In this document: one piece after another, positions 1 to 9,342 of the stretch
How the letters are laid out: each line of letters begins with the position of its first letter
Position numbering within the stretch: position 1 is the stretch's first letter
From: Haloarcula mannanilytica
Lineage (GTDB): Archaea > Halobacteriota > Halobacteria > Halobacteriales > Haloarculaceae
NCBI RefSeq assembly: GCF_005406125.1
Contig: NZ_BIXZ01000001.1
Span: 1,240,001 to 1,304,000, forward strand
Length of the DNA stretch: 64,000 nucleotides
Reading direction: 5' to 3'
The notes under the pieces: model-generated
Told to the model about the DNA's origin: nothing
The model's input: only the letters and a program-made list of their open reading frames with translations
The model's database searches: none
Translations under genes and position numbers: made by a program

Positions 1-1
1 C

Positions 2-1180
2 GAGTCCCCCGAGTACGAGATGGTCCGGTACTACCGCAAGGGCAACACCGTCCTCGAAGACGGCGACCCCGACGAGGTCGAGGAAGCCGAAGCCGAAATC
101 CAGTCGATTCTGCAGGGCCTCGAAGACGGCGACGAGGAGACCTACGAGCGGGTTTCCGAGGTCGTCGACACCGTGCTGGGCGGGATGCAGACCACGCTCG
201 GCCGCCTCCCAGCCGAGTTCGACGAGTTCGTCAAGGAGACGCGGTTCATGCGCAACGGCGATACGGACGACCTGGTCGACCGCCTGAAGGAACTCGACTG
301 CGCCGTCTACGAGGAAGATGCCTGGCAGTTGGACCTGCCCGGCTTCGAGAAGAACCTCGTGTTCCTGCGTTCGGACGGCACGTCGCTGTACACCACCCGG
401 GACCTGGCCCACCACGAGTGGAAGTTCGACACCTACGACCGCGCCGTCACGGTGCTTGGCGAGGACCACAAGCTCCAGGCCGACCAGCTCGACGCCGCAC
501 TGGGCCTGCTCGGCAACGACACCGACCAGCTCCAGCAGGTGTTTTACTCCTGGGTGAACCTCCCCGAAGGAGGAATGAGCACCCGCGAAGGGACCGGCAT
601 CGACCTCGACGACCTGCTCGATGAGGCTATCGACCGCGCGCGCGAGGAGGTCGAGTCCCGGCTGGATGACCGGACCCGCGGCGACCTCGACGCGGACGAC
701 ATCGACCGCATCGCCCGCCAGGTCGGTATCGGCGCGGTGCGCTACGACATCGTCTCGAAGCAGCCGACGAAGGGCATCACCTTCGAGTGGGACCGCGCGC
801 TGGACTTCGAGGCCCAATCGGCCCCGTACGTCCAGTACGTCCACGCGCGCTGCTGTGGCATCCTGAGCGACGTGGAGGCCGATATCCCCGAAGAGCCCGA
901 GCTCGACCCGCTTTCGGAACCGGAAGAGCGCGAGCTGCTCCGCGAACTGGCCCGGTTCCCCGCCGTCATCGAGGCGGCCGCGGACGACCTGACGCCACAC
1001 ACCGTCGCCACCTACACCCGCGACCTCGCAGAGACGTTCAACGCCTTCTACCGGGAGTGTCCTGTGCTCGACGCCGACCCCGAGACCCGCGCCGCGCGGC
1101 TGGCACTCGTTGATGGGACCCGAACGACGATTTCGAACGCCTTAGACGCGCTGGGTGTCGAAGCGCCGACCTCGATGTAG
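2..1180 (+). CDS. argS: Arginyl-tRNA synthetase, C-terminal part (5' truncated by window)
   Basis: Class I arginyl-tRNA synthetase, which charges tRNA-Arg in the cytoplasm. The frame is open from base 2 with no start codon, so the gene begins upstream and about 392 C-terminal residues are present. The ATP-binding loop equivalent to KMSKS is seen as [10 protein letters not shown] near base 570, followed by the acidic stretch [10 protein letters not shown]. The helical DALR anticodon-binding domain begins around [13 protein letters not shown] (bases 826-870) and runs to the stop. The HIGH motif lies outside the window. The protein is rich in Asp and Glu, as expected for a salt-in haloarchaeon. 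It converges on the hydrolase gene at 1250, with 69 bp between the two stops. Confidence 0.96.
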   Translation, partial: ESPEYEMVRYYRKGNTVLEDGDPDEVEEAEAEIQSILQGLEDGDEETYERVSEVVDTVLGGMQTTLGRLPAEFDEFVKETRFMRNGDTDDLVDRLKELDCAVYEEDAWQLDLPGFEKNLVFLRSDGTSLYTTRDLAHHEWKFDTYDRAVTVLGEDHKLQADQLDAALGLLGNDTDQLQQVFYSWVNLPEGGMSTREGTGIDLDDLLDEAIDRAREEVESRLDDRTRGDLDADDIDRIARQVGIGAVRYDIVSKQPTKGITFEWDRALDFEAQSAPYVQYVHARCCGILSDVEADIPEEPELDPLSEPEERELLRELARFPAVIEAAADDLTPHTVATYTRDLAETFNAFYRECPVLDADPETRAARLALVDGTRTTISNALDALGVEAPTSM

Positions 1181-1249
1181 GGGCGGTCCGCGTCGGGACT
1201 CCAGTGTGACAGGCGCGACAAGCGAAGAAAATGCCGTCGGCAGACCAGC

Positions 1250-2041
1250 CTATTTCTGCAGGAACGCGTCGACTTCCGCTGCGATCAGGTCGGATGCTTC
1301 CGCAGGGCCACTGTGGCTGACGCCATCGAACTCGACGAATCGACTGTGTGGGAGTGCATCGTGGACGTTTCGGGCACTCCGCCGGAGGAAGTCCGGGCCG
1401 TCGGTACCGGATAGAACGAGCGCGGGCGCGTCCACGTCGAGACGGTCCGGGAGTCGGTACTGCTCGACGGACCGGTTCATCCGGACGACCTCCTCAGCGA
1501 GGTCGACGCAGTCGGGCCAGACAGGCCACTCCGCCAGCCAGGTGTCGAGGTCGTCGATACCATCGGGATGGAGCACCTGTTCGATGTAGCGTTTCACCGC
1601 TTCCTTGCGCTCCCCGTCCTGTATGAGCGATGCCATCCGGTCGGCGAGGTCGGCCTCCGTCCGGTATCCCTCAGGAAGTACGGCCGGTTCGTACGCGATC
1701 ACTGCCTCGACCGGCGTCTCCGTCGCGGCCTCGATAGCGGTAAGTGCGCCATACGAGTGGCCGAATAAGATCGGATCGCCGTCGACGGCATCAGCGAGCG
1801 CCGCTACATAGCTGACCTCGCGGGCCAACACCTTGTCGGCGCTCGTTTCCGCCGGAGAATCGAGACAGGTCCCGAAACCAGGGCGCTGGGGAACGACAGC
1901 ACCGTATCCATCGAACGCCGAAAGGACCGGTCCCCAGTATTCCACGGGGGCCATTCCGCCGTGGAGGAGCAACAGGGGTTGGCCGTCGCCGTGGCGTTCG
2001 AACTCGACATCCATCGCGGCTGTAGACTGTGTCGACTGCAT
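1250..2041 (-). CDS. Alpha/beta hydrolase fold protein
   Basis: Predicted cytoplasmic serine hydrolase of unknown substrate, 263 aa from the chosen start. The oxyanion strand appears as LLLLHGG, the nucleophile elbow as GHSYG about 95 residues in, a late acid candidate in SGTDGPDF, and the catalytic His in GVSHSGP near the C terminus, so a full Ser-Asp-His triad can be assigned. No signal peptide is seen. Starts are possible at 2062, 2041 and 2014. I prefer 2041 because many haloarchaeal relatives have about 14 residues before the ERHGDG-like strand. Divergent from the Bat-type regulator at 2172, which may control it. Esterase, lactonase or haloperoxidase-like activity cannot be told apart from sequence alone. 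Confidence 0.85.
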   Translation of the reverse strand: MQSTQSTAAMDVEFERHGDGQPLLLLHGGMAPVEYWGPVLSAFDGYGAVVPQRPGFGTCLDSPAETSADKVLAREVSYVAALADAVDGDPILFGHSYGALTAIEAATETPVEAVIAYEPAVLPEGYRTEADLADRMASLIQDGERKEAVKRYIEQVLHPDGIDDLDTWLAEWPVWPDCVDLAEEVVRMNRSVEQYRLPDRLDVDAPALVLSGTDGPDFLRRSARNVHDALPHSRFVEFDGVSHSGPAEASDLIAAEVDAFLQK

Positions 2042-2095
2042 ACAACAGTCGGTGGAGGCCAATCTGGCTAAGCCGTTCTCTCAGTGATTGGACCC

Positions 2096-2102
2096 TTTAA
2101 AA
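2096..2102 (+). promoter_or_regulatory. Candidate TATA box for the Bat-type regulator
   Basis: TTTAAAA lies about 70 bp before the preferred ATG at 2172, which would give a leader of roughly 45 nt. It sits between two divergent genes. The assignment rests only on the motif and its location. Confidence 0.35.
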
Positions 2103-2171
2103 CGGGGTATCTATTTCCGGAGTGACGATTGCTTCGACAGGCGCTTCAACATCGCCGAGTATCGAAAGCGT

Positions 2172-2858
2172 ATGGGGCTCATCGCCGAGTTTCAGATCGA
2201 CTGTGACGCGCTGCCGCTCGTGTCGGTCGCGGATGCGGTCCCCGAGGCGGCAATTACCCTCTCCTTGCAGTACAACCACGGTCGCCACCCGCTGTTTCTC
2301 GCCACCGTGACGGGCGGTTCCAGAGAGGCTATCGAGCGAGCGCTCACCGAGGCTGCTGACGTACAGACGTGGACGCTTATCGGCACGGCAGGCGATACCA
2401 GACGGTATCAGGCGGTCCCGGCGCTGAGCTTCGAAGAGCAACTCGGCGGAGCGATAGACGACCTCGATGGGCTCGAAGCGCTCGCCACGGCTGACGCCAT
2501 CATCGAACGGATAGCAGTGACCCCGGACGGTTGGACGCAGATCGGCTGGTTCGCCGACCGAGCGGCGTTCACCGAGTTCTCCACCTTCTGGCAGCAAAAC
2601 GCGGATTTCGGACTGGAGCGGTTGACCCGCGATGCGGAACCCAAATCGCCCGGGAACGGGCTCACCGACCGACAACAGGAGGCGCTGCGGACAGCATACG
2701 AGATGGGCCATTTCGAGATCCCACGCCGAGCATCGCTGGATGACGTGGCAGCGGAACTGGGTATCTCAGCGTCGTCGCTCTCCGAGCGATTGCGCCGGGC
2801 ACAGACCCAGCTTATTCAGGAAACGGTGGCAACGCTGTGGCCGCCGCTTCCGGACTGA
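2172..2858 (+). CDS. Bat-type helix-turn-helix (HTH-10) transcription regulator
   Basis: Haloarchaeal DNA-binding regulator of the bacterio-opsin-activator (Bat) family, 228 aa. The ATG at 2172 begins MGLIAEFQIDCDALPL, the usual N terminus of this family. The longer frame from 2088 needs a TTG start and adds an atypical N terminus. The first ~150 residues are the sensor-like Bat N-terminal region. The C-terminal HTH-10 begins at LTDRQQEALRTAYEMGHFEIPR and contains the recognition part LGISASSLSERLRRAQ. It has no PAS or GAF domain, unlike full-length Bat. It lies divergent to the hydrolase at 1250-2041, its nearest candidate target. A link to the opsin gene 7 kb away is only a guess. Confidence 0.87.
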   Translation: MGLIAEFQIDCDALPLVSVADAVPEAAITLSLQYNHGRHPLFLATVTGGSREAIERALTEAADVQTWTLIGTAGDTRRYQAVPALSFEEQLGGAIDDLDGLEALATADAIIERIAVTPDGWTQIGWFADRAAFTEFSTFWQQNADFGLERLTRDAEPKSPGNGLTDRQQEALRTAYEMGHFEIPRRASLDDVAAELGISASSLSERLRRAQTQLIQETVATLWPPLPD

Positions 2859-2914
2859 ACCGGCGGCGCTAGACCGAAACGGCGGAGTGATATTAGTCCG
2901 ACAAGGTGCGAAAA

Positions 2915-3733
2915 TCAGTTAAACAGCCCGAAGACGCCGCCGGAATCGTCGTCGTCGTCGACATCCGAGTGGTCCTCGGCGTCGTCGAGGAACCACTCGT
3001 CGTCCAGTATCGTCTCGATATCCGACTCAACGCTTTCGCCCTGGAAGAACACGCCCTCCAGCGCCTCGGTTAGCCGCCGATAGGCGTCTGCGGCCGTGCT
3101 ATCGGGAGCGTTGAGCACGAGCGGTTCCTCAGTCGTCGCCTGCGGGTCGTCCGGGATGACCGCAAGCAGCGGGAACTCCATCTGCTCGGCGATGGCGGCG
3201 ACATCCGTGTGGCGGGTCGCACGGTTGATGATCGCACCGAGGACGGGTCCGTCAATTCGGTTCGCTAGCTGTGCCGTTTTGACCGTATCGCCCACCGCAA
3301 CGTCGTCGGGGGTCGTGACGAGGACGATGCCGTCGGCCAGTCCGAGCGGCACGGCGACTTCGTGGCTCAGTCCGGCTCCGGTGTCTATCAACACTACGTC
3401 GTAGGCGTTTCGCAACGTCTTGATGACTTTCCTGAGCTTCGCGGGGTCGGCATCGGCGAACGCCTCCAGTGACTGCTCGCCCGGAATCACAGTGAGGCCA
3501 CCCGGGGCATCGGTTAATGCCTCGCTGACGGCGGCTTCCCCGGCCAGAATCTCGTGGAGGCTCTTTTCGGGCTCCACCGAGAGCATCGAACCGAGATTCG
3601 CCATCCCCAAATCCGCGTCGACGACGGCGACATCGTAACCCATCTCTTGGAGGACGGCCCCGACGTTTACCGCGGTCGTCGTCTTTCCGACGCCGCCTTT
3701 CCCGCCCGCAATCGTACACACATACCCCGCCAT
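2915..3733 (-). CDS. minD: MinD/ParA-family P-loop ATPase
   Basis: Deviant Walker-A ATPase of the MinD/ParA superfamily, 272 aa. The P-loop GGKGGVGKTT with the signature lysine is at residues ~10-19, VVDADLGMANL is the switch region, and DVVLIDTGAGLSHE is Walker B. Haloarchaea carry several MinD homologues that position archaella and chemoreceptor machinery rather than a division ring, so which paralogue this is cannot be decided here. The C terminus has a long acidic run (DDAEDHSDVDDDDD) ending in a hydrophobic GGVFGLFN tip, which might act as a short membrane or partner anchor. The ATG at 3733 is preferred over 3754 because MAGYVCTIAGGKGG fits the family start and a TATA box lies about 35 bp upstream. 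Confidence 0.9.
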   Translation of the reverse strand: MAGYVCTIAGGKGGVGKTTTAVNVGAVLQEMGYDVAVVDADLGMANLGSMLSVEPEKSLHEILAGEAAVSEALTDAPGGLTVIPGEQSLEAFADADPAKLRKVIKTLRNAYDVVLIDTGAGLSHEVAVPLGLADGIVLVTTPDDVAVGDTVKTAQLANRIDGPVLGAIINRATRHTDVAAIAEQMEFPLLAVIPDDPQATTEEPLVLNAPDSTAADAYRRLTEALEGVFFQGESVESDIETILDDEWFLDDAEDHSDVDDDDDSGGVFGLFN

Positions 3734-3765
3734 AGTCTGATTGCTTGGGTACAATGCAGGCAGTC

Positions 3766-3772
3766 ATATAAA
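3766..3772 (-). promoter_or_regulatory. TATA box for the MinD-like gene
   Basis: Read on the minus strand, TTTATAT lies about 36 bp before the ATG at 3733. This is consistent with a very short leader and supports that start codon. Confidence 0.5.
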
Positions 3773-3874
3773 CCCGACTGTCATTTGTTAGACTACCGAG
3801 GGCCGGTCTCCGGCTAAGGTAGTCGACGAGACCACATACAATTCAATCTCCTGTTCTGTTGGCGAATATATCGT

Positions 3875-3933
3875 CACTCGGCTTCGCTGTTCGCTTGCCC
3901 GAAGGCCGCGCTTCGCGCGCCCTTCGCTCCCTG
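3875..3933. repeat. GC-rich hairpin element with CGCTTCGC-type motifs upstream of prf1
   Basis: The stretch holds repeated CTTCGCTGTTCGC and CCTTCGCTCC motifs and a hairpin at 3901-3925: a 5-bp outer stem (GAAGG/CCTTC), one C-C mismatch, a 5-bp inner stem (CGCGC/GCGCG) and a TTC loop. Related sequence occurs at 19193-19273 and 58866-59037. It lies between the MinD promoter and the likely prf1 promoter. It could be a terminator-like or REP-like interspersed element. Confidence 0.4.
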
Positions 3934-3971
3934 TCAACAGGTTCTTACGCCACCTCGGCCAACAGAGAGTA

Positions 3972-5228
3972 ATGAGCGAGCAGCAGGAACAGGACCAATC
4001 TGACAAGCAGAAATACGAGTTCCGGAAGGTAATCGAGGAACTCAAAGGGTACCAAGGCTCGGGGACCCAACTCGTCTCTATCTACGTGCCCGAGGACAAG
4101 CAGATCAGCGATGTCGTCGCCCACGTCACCCAGGAGCACTCCGAAGCCTCGAACATCAAATCGAAGGACACCCGGACGGCGGTGCAGGACGCACTCACCT
4201 CCCTCAAGGACCGGCTCCGGTACTACGACAACACGCCACCGGAGAACGGTCTCGTGCTGTTCTCGGGGGCGTTCGACACCGGCGGCGGTCGGACCGACAT
4301 GGTGACCAAAGTCCTCGAATCCCCGCCGGACCCCATCGAGTCGTTCCGCTACCACTGTGACTCGGAGTTCCTGACCGAGCCCCTAGAGCACATGCTCGCC
4401 GACAAGGGGCTGTTCGGCCTCATCGTGCTCGACCGGCGCGAGGCCAACGTCGGCTGGCTGAAGGGCAAACGGGTCGAACCCGTCAAGTCAGCCTCCTCGC
4501 TGGTGCCGGGCAAGCAGCGGAAAGGTGGCCAGTCCGCCCAGCGATTCGCCCGCCTTCGGCTAGAAGCTATCGACAACTTCTATCAGGAGGTCGCCGGCAT
4601 GGCAAACGACTTGTTCGTCGCCGACAGACACGAACTGGACGGCATCCTCGTCGGCGGTCCCTCACCGACGAAAGACGAGTTCCTCGACGGCGACTACCTC
4701 CACCACGAACTGCAAGACATGGTGCTGGGGAAGTTCGACGTCGCCTACACCGACGAGTCGGGGCTGTACGACCTCGTGGACGCGGCCGATGAGGTGCTGG
4801 CTGAGCACGAGATGCTCCGGGACAAGGAGCTCATGGAGGACTTCTTCAAGCAACTGCACAACGGTGACAAGGCCACCTACGGGTTCGACCAGACCCGCCA
4901 GAACCTCAACATGGGCGCGGTCGAACAGCTGCTCATATCCGAGGACCTCCGGAAAGACGTGGTCGCCTACACCTGCGAGAACGGCCACGACGAGTACGAA
5001 CTCATCAACAGCAGCGCCGGAACCGACGATCACGAATGCTCCCGCTGCGGAGCCACCGTCGACGCTGACGAGGGCGAGCGCGAGGATGCCATCGACCACC
5101 TGATGGAACTGGCCGATCAGCGCGGCACCGAGACGGTGTTCATCTCGACGGACTTCGAGAAAGGCGAACAGCTCCTGACAGCCTTCGGCGGCGTTGCTGG
5201 CCTGCTGCGGTACTCCACTGGCGTCTAA
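3972..5228 (+). CDS. prf1: Peptide chain release factor aRF1
   Basis: Class I translation termination factor that reads all three stop codons and triggers peptidyl-tRNA hydrolysis on the ribosome, 418 aa, the usual archaeal length. The stop-codon recognition motif NIKS is at residues 61-64 in EHSEASNIKSKDTR. The catalytic GGQ is at residues 185-187 in KQRKGGQSAQRFARLR. The C-terminal domain keeps a zinc-ribbon-like Cys set, with CENGHDEYEL followed by HECSRCGA. The ATG at 3972 follows a TTCTTACG box about 27 bp upstream, suggesting a leaderless transcript. It stands alone on the plus strand with a long AT-rich gap after it. Confidence 0.97.
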   Translation: MSEQQEQDQSDKQKYEFRKVIEELKGYQGSGTQLVSIYVPEDKQISDVVAHVTQEHSEASNIKSKDTRTAVQDALTSLKDRLRYYDNTPPENGLVLFSGAFDTGGGRTDMVTKVLESPPDPIESFRYHCDSEFLTEPLEHMLADKGLFGLIVLDRREANVGWLKGKRVEPVKSASSLVPGKQRKGGQSAQRFARLRLEAIDNFYQEVAGMANDLFVADRHELDGILVGGPSPTKDEFLDGDYLHHELQDMVLGKFDVAYTDESGLYDLVDAADEVLAEHEMLRDKELMEDFFKQLHNGDKATYGFDQTRQNLNMGAVEQLLISEDLRKDVVAYTCENGHDEYELINSSAGTDDHECSRCGATVDADEGEREDAIDHLMELADQRGTETVFISTDFEKGEQLLTAFGGVAGLLRYSTGV

Positions 5229-5645
5229 GGCATGTCGCTTGTTTTCCGGAGGTAGCACCGCCCAGATAGCTGTACGCCTATCGACTGTTACCGAAGTAAG
5301 TACCCATCGGGGTGGGACCCCGCATCCGTTCTGGTGACAGGCCACGCAGTACAACCAGCACGTATGTCAATTATTGGATTATCTACTCGAATGTCGTCAA
5401 TAGATTTCTCATGTGCCGAGATTGTGTCATGTCTTGAATAGCCGCAGTATCGGCTTCGATATAGGTATTTGACTCGACATAATTACTTTAATATTCATAC
5501 CATGTTTTTATCTCAATATTCCAGTATCAGAGATACGAGCCATTTCAGGAATATGTGGGCTGTTTGAGAATGCAAGCAACCACCACTTCCCGTTGATACA
5601 TAATGTATGTCTTATGTTAAATATTTGTGGTAATTCAGTTCCGCC

Positions 5646-5654
5646 TATAATATA
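5646..5654 (+). promoter_or_regulatory. TATA element of the secreted pectate-lyase-like gene
   Basis: TATAATATA centred about 63 bp before the ATG at 5713 would place transcription start near 5677 and give a leader of about 35 nt. That leader contains a palindrome and an AGGAG ribosome-binding site at 5702-5706, six bases before the ATG. A leadered, SD-bearing message is less common in this window than leaderless starts. Confidence 0.5.
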
Positions 5655-5687
5655 GAAACACATAAGTAATTATTCCGATATACCTAG

Positions 5688-5699
5688 CTGTCATGACAG
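5688..5699. promoter_or_regulatory. Perfect 12-bp palindrome, possible operator
   Basis: CTGTCATGACAG is its own reverse complement. It sits just downstream of the predicted transcription start and immediately before the ribosome-binding site of the exported pectate-lyase-like gene. This is a suitable place for a repressor operator, but no regulator is encoded next to it and the role is inferred from position only. Confidence 0.4.
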
Positions 5700-5712
5700 G
5701 CAGGAGATATAA

Positions 5713-8097
5713 ATGAATACGCGGCGGGGATTCCTGCAGTTACTCACAGCGGGGAGTGTGGGGACTGCAGTACTGAATGGACAATCACTAGCGGCTCCAG
5801 CGACGATTTCGATAGACGGTGGTGGTTCGGACGTCTGGGGTACCGAGGACCAGTGTCACTTCTACTACGAACAGGTCACTGGGACGTTTGACGTAACCGT
5901 CCACATCGACGATATCGAAGATACCGGCGACTGGGCGAAAGCTGGTATAATGGTCAGGGAGGAGCTATCCCCAGACGCGAAAAACGTCCTCGTTCGGTAC
6001 ACGCCGGAGAACGAAAGCTCCGTCCAGTGGCGACCCAGTACCGGCAGTGAGACAGACAGTACGACCCAGAGCGACATTGGCAACGGAACGACAGACGGTG
6101 ACTGGGTCCGGCTGGTCCGGGAGGGTAACGCTATCGTCGGCTATGGGTCCACCGACGGGAACAACTGGACTCGTACCTGCCGCCTACCCAGCAACCGGAT
6201 CGATTTCAGCGACGAGACGTACGTCGGTCTCACAGTCACGAGTTTCGACTGGGGGACGCTGTGTTCAGCGACGTTCGACGAGCTATCTGGTCTCTCCCCG
6301 GACGAGAACCGGGATATCGGGAACGTGAATCCGGCAGGCAGCGTCGCCACGAGCACCGGCACTGAGACGCCGACTGCAACACCGACCGAAAGCGGCGGTA
6401 CGGAGCCGACCGAAACGGAAACTGAAACGCAGGATGAGGATGAGGAGCCGACCGAAACCGACGGTGCACCCATTGACCCGGGAACCTACAGCGTCCGAAA
6501 CGCGAACTCCGGCAAGGCTCTCACCGTCGAGAACGGGTCCGAAGAGAACCGGGCGTCGCTGATCCAGCAACCGTATCAGGGGAAGCCGTCCCAGCACTGG
6601 ACCGTCGAATCACTCGATGACGGCAGCTATCGCCTGACACCGGAGCACTCGGGCAAGGCCGCCGACCTCAACAAGGGGCGACAGAGAAACGGGGCCAACA
6701 TCGTCCAGTGGGACTGGCACGGGAGCGCGAACCAGCGCTGGACCATCGAGCCTGTCGGCGACGACACGTACCGTATCCAGTCGGTACATTCCGGCAAGGT
6801 GATGTCCGTGACGGACGGCTCCGAAGCCGACGGCGCGAACGTCCACCAGATGGAGTGGAACGATACCGCCAGCCAGCGATGGCGCTTCGACGGCGACCTG
6901 GGCGAGCCCGAAACCGAGGAGCCAACAGAGACGGCTACCGGCGGGACATCACAGTTCGGTCTCGATTCCGGCTTTGCCGACCCCGCACCGTGGCTCCACG
7001 ACGACGTTTCGGTCAGGACCGTCACCGAACCGACGCGTAGCGCTGTCGAGGCGGCTATCGGCGGCAGTGGGCCACGAGTGGTCGTCTTCGAGACCAGCGG
7101 AACGATTGACTTGGGCGGCACGCCGCTGAAGATCACCGTTGATGACTGCTGGGTCGCCGGGCAGACGGCTCCCTCCCCCGGGATTACCTTCATCAACGGT
7201 CGGGTCCAGATAAGCGCCGACAACTGCGTCCTCCAGCACATCCGCTCGCGAATCGGTCCGGGTACGGGTGAGGACATTCAGGGCAAAGACTCGGTCAATA
7301 CGGCCTACGGAACGCAAAACAACGTCATCGACCACGTGACCGCGTCCTGGGGTACCGACGAGTGCATGTCAGTCGGCTACAAGACCAGCGAGACGACGTT
7401 CACGAACAACCTCATCTACGAGGCGCTGTACGACCCCTTCGGTGAGCAGAGCGAACACCACTACGCGACACTGGTCGGCGACGACGCGGACAACGTCACG
7501 CTCGCCGGGAATGTCTGGGCCAAATGCCGTCGACGAATGCCACGGCTGAAAACCGGCTCCAGGACCGTCGTCGCCAACAACCTCGCGTATTTCTTCGACG
7601 GCGGCAGCAACATGGACGCCGATACGGAGGCGACGTTCGTCGGGAACACGTATCTCGGGCAAGTCGACACGAGCGATAGAGTGTTCGAAGGCGGCAACGC
7701 GTACATGGCGGACAACACGGTCGCGGAGCCCCCGCTCGATGCTGGCACGCCGAAGTACGGCGACGGCAACGAACTCAGCTCTCGTCCCCTGTGGCCGGAC
7801 GGACTCAACGCCATGCCCTCCTCCGAAGTCGAAGCACACAACCTCGCCAACGCGGGCGCGCGACCCGCCGACCGGACGGCGAACGACCAGCGGATCGTCG
7901 ACGAAATCAGAGATCGGGCCGGCAACGACAAGCTCGACTCCCCCTACGACTACTGGGTCGGGGACGAGACCGATGTCGGGGGATACCCGGACCTTCCGGA
8001 AAACACGCATTCGCTCGATGTCCCGGACAGCGGCCTCCGGGAGTGGCTCGCCGCCTGGGCGCGAGCAGTCGAAGCCCCCGACGCCAGCCCACCGTAG
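5713..8097 (+). CDS. Tat-exported multidomain protein: lectin domain plus pectate-lyase-like beta-helix
   Basis: Secreted polysaccharide-active protein, 794 aa. The Tat signal TRRGFLQLLTAGS is at residues 3-15. Residues ~35-185 form a concanavalin/DUF1349-like beta domain (FYYEQVTGTFDVTV, WAKAGIMVREELS). A Thr/Glu/Pro-rich linker follows (~205-255). Residues ~257-395 are a ricin-type beta-trefoil (CBM13-like) with three QxW marks: SQHWTV, NQRWTI, SQRWRF. Residues ~415-790 are a right-handed beta-helix of pectate lyase family PL1 type, with VIDHVTASWGTDECMS and CRRRMPRLKTGSRTVVANN. The probable role is binding and cleaving pectin or related uronides outside the cell. The substrate is inferred, and no sugar transporter or uronate genes are next to it. 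It follows an AT-rich gap, which is compatible with horizontal gain. Confidence 0.85.
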   Translation: MNTRRGFLQLLTAGSVGTAVLNGQSLAAPATISIDGGGSDVWGTEDQCHFYYEQVTGTFDVTVHIDDIEDTGDWAKAGIMVREELSPDAKNVLVRYTPENESSVQWRPSTGSETDSTTQSDIGNGTTDGDWVRLVREGNAIVGYGSTDGNNWTRTCRLPSNRIDFSDETYVGLTVTSFDWGTLCSATFDELSGLSPDENRDIGNVNPAGSVATSTGTETPTATPTESGGTEPTETETETQDEDEEPTETDGAPIDPGTYSVRNANSGKALTVENGSEENRASLIQQPYQGKPSQHWTVESLDDGSYRLTPEHSGKAADLNKGRQRNGANIVQWDWHGSANQRWTIEPVGDDTYRIQSVHSGKVMSVTDGSEADGANVHQMEWNDTASQRWRFDGDLGEPETEEPTETATGGTSQFGLDSGFADPAPWLHDDVSVRTVTEPTRSAVEAAIGGSGPRVVVFETSGTIDLGGTPLKITVDDCWVAGQTAPSPGITFINGRVQISADNCVLQHIRSRIGPGTGEDIQGKDSVNTAYGTQNNVIDHVTASWGTDECMSVGYKTSETTFTNNLIYEALYDPFGEQSEHHYATLVGDDADNVTLAGNVWAKCRRRMPRLKTGSRTVVANNLAYFFDGGSNMDADTEATFVGNTYLGQVDTSDRVFEGGNAYMADNTVAEPPLDAGTPKYGDGNELSSRPLWPDGLNAMPSSEVEAHNLANAGARPADRTANDQRIVDEIRDRAGNDKLDSPYDYWVGDETDVGGYPDLPENTHSLDVPDSGLREWLAAWARAVEAPDASPP

Positions 8098-8130
8098 GGC
8101 CGTTCTCTCGGCCGCTGGCAACTCATCTGA

Positions 8131-8529
8131 TCACAGCAACTGTTCGAGTTGCCGACGACGGCGGCCGAGATCAATGTGGGCCGCCTCGCCGTAGCTGGCA
8201 TCGAGGCGGTCCAAGGCCAACAGTGGGTCGACGCCCTCGCCCTCGACTCGCTCCAGCAACGCGGTGATCTCCTCGCGGTGCATCGCGAGCGAATCGAGTA
8301 GCCCGACCAGCAGCAGTAGCGGGATCGCCGCCGCGTCGTCCTCCGGAATCGCATCGCCCAGCGCCACGAAATCAGGAACCTCGGCGGGCGGCTCCGTCTC
8401 CGGGTGAAGCGCCAGGCAGGACCGGCAGACACCGGCACCCGGTTCGTCACCGGGGAGAAACCGCTGGAGATCCTCCGGGACGGGAAACGAAACGAGGTCG
8501 CCGCCACAGTTGGGACAGGCCATACGCAA
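8131..8529 (-). CDS. Small zinc-ribbon protein (DUF6276-like)
   Basis: Haloarchaeal protein of 132 aa with an N-terminal treble-clef-like pair, ACPNCGG and VCRSCLALHP, that probably binds zinc. A mostly helical acidic region and an Arg-rich tail RRRRQLEQLL follow. I believe it corresponds to DUF6276, whose function is unknown. The second Met, at 8523, could equally be the start. It is the last gene of the ATP synthase strand, 50 bp after atpD, so it may be cotranscribed with it. Its stop lies 33 bp from that of the convergent pectate-lyase-like gene. Confidence 0.7.
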   Translation of the reverse strand: MRMACPNCGGDLVSFPVPEDLQRFLPGDEPGAGVCRSCLALHPETEPPAEVPDFVALGDAIPEDDAAAIPLLLLVGLLDSLAMHREEITALLERVEGEGVDPLLALDRLDASYGEAAHIDLGRRRRQLEQLL

Positions 8530-8579
8530 GTACGAACGGGAAAGCGCAAAAACGATACCGATCAGGACGGGCGCTCCGG

Positions 8580-9272
8580 TCAGTCGTCAGCAGTGACCGG
8601 CTCGGCCTCTTCTTCCGCTTCTTCGGCGGCCGCGAGTTCGTCCTCCTCTTCTTCCTTCTTGGCTTTGATCTTCTTCATGCGGAAGATCTCCTCGCGCTCC
8701 TGCTCTTCGAGCTTCTGCTCGATGTACTCCTGGTTGTCATAGAGGTCAGGCAGAAGCTTGAACTCCAGGGCGTTGACGCGGCGTTTCGTCGTCTCGATCT
8801 CTTCGAGCATCTTCTTCATCGCCGTCTCGACCTCGGCGGCGAGGATGATGTTCTCGAGCAGTTCCTCGTAGGCCTCGGCGGCCTCGTCGATTCGGGCCGA
8901 GGTCCCCATGACGCCGTAGCCGCGTTCGTCCAGGGATTTCCGGACCTTACTGGACTCGATCTGCGGGACGACGACGCCCATGATGTTCTTTGACTGGGTC
9001 GTCAGTTCGGGGTGTTCTTTCAATGCCGCGGCGGCCCCGCGGACGGCCACGTCACCCTCCATCGCCCGCGCCATATTGATCGCACGCTGGGCGCGGTCGT
9101 AGGAATCATCGAGGTCCTCACGGACATCCTGGGCCTGGTCCAGAATGTCCATGAACTCCATGATGAGCCCGTCACGCTTCTTCTCCAGCGTGTCGTGCCC
9201 ACGCTCGGACAGCTCGATGCGGTCCTCGATCTGCATCAGATTCTTGCGCGTGGGTTTAACGTCCTTAGCCAT
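8580..9272 (-). CDS. atpD: A-type ATP synthase subunit D
   Basis: Central-stalk rotor subunit that couples the A3B3 head to the K ring, 230 aa. The family start [19 protein letters not shown] and the segment [20 protein letters not shown] are clear, followed by the long antiparallel coiled coil and [15 protein letters not shown] in the C-terminal helix. The tail is very acidic with an alternating K/E stretch. The ATG at 9272 is chosen and the longer frame to 9422 rejected, because the added residues are Arg-rich shadow sequence. It is separated from atpB by the opsin gene and by a U-rich tract, so it may have its own promoter. Confidence 0.95.
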   Translation of the reverse strand: MAKDVKPTRKNLMQIEDRIELSERGHDTLEKKRDGLIMEFMDILDQAQDVREDLDDSYDRAQRAINMARAMEGDVAVRGAAAALKEHPELTTQSKNIMGVVVPQIESSKVRKSLDERGYGVMGTSARIDEAAEAYEELLENIILAAEVETAMKKMLEEIETTKRRVNALEFKLLPDLYDNQEYIEQKLEEQEREEIFRMKKIKAKKEEEEDELAAAEEAEEEAEPVTADD

Positions 9273-9342
9273 TACGGGCTTCTTTTCGACGTAGGCAGTT
9301 AACGGTTTCCAGTTATTACGGCTCGCTTCCGGACTGCCACGG

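Larger units (their letters stand above)
5229..5712. other. Gene-free AT-rich intergenic region
   Basis: About 480 bp between prf1 and the secreted pectate-lyase-like gene. From about 5360 on it is clearly richer in A and T than the surrounding DNA, with many TATA-like and ATT-rich words, and I see no credible reading frame or RNA gene. Its last ~70 bp hold the likely TATA element, a palindrome and a Shine-Dalgarno sequence for the next gene. The rest may be a long regulatory region or the scar of past transfer. Confidence 0.6.

Noticed and set aside
2172-2858. Calling the Bat-type regulator the controller of the opsin
   Set aside because: It lacks the PAS and GAF parts of Bat, is 7 kb away and is divergent from a hydrolase. 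No shared operator was found.
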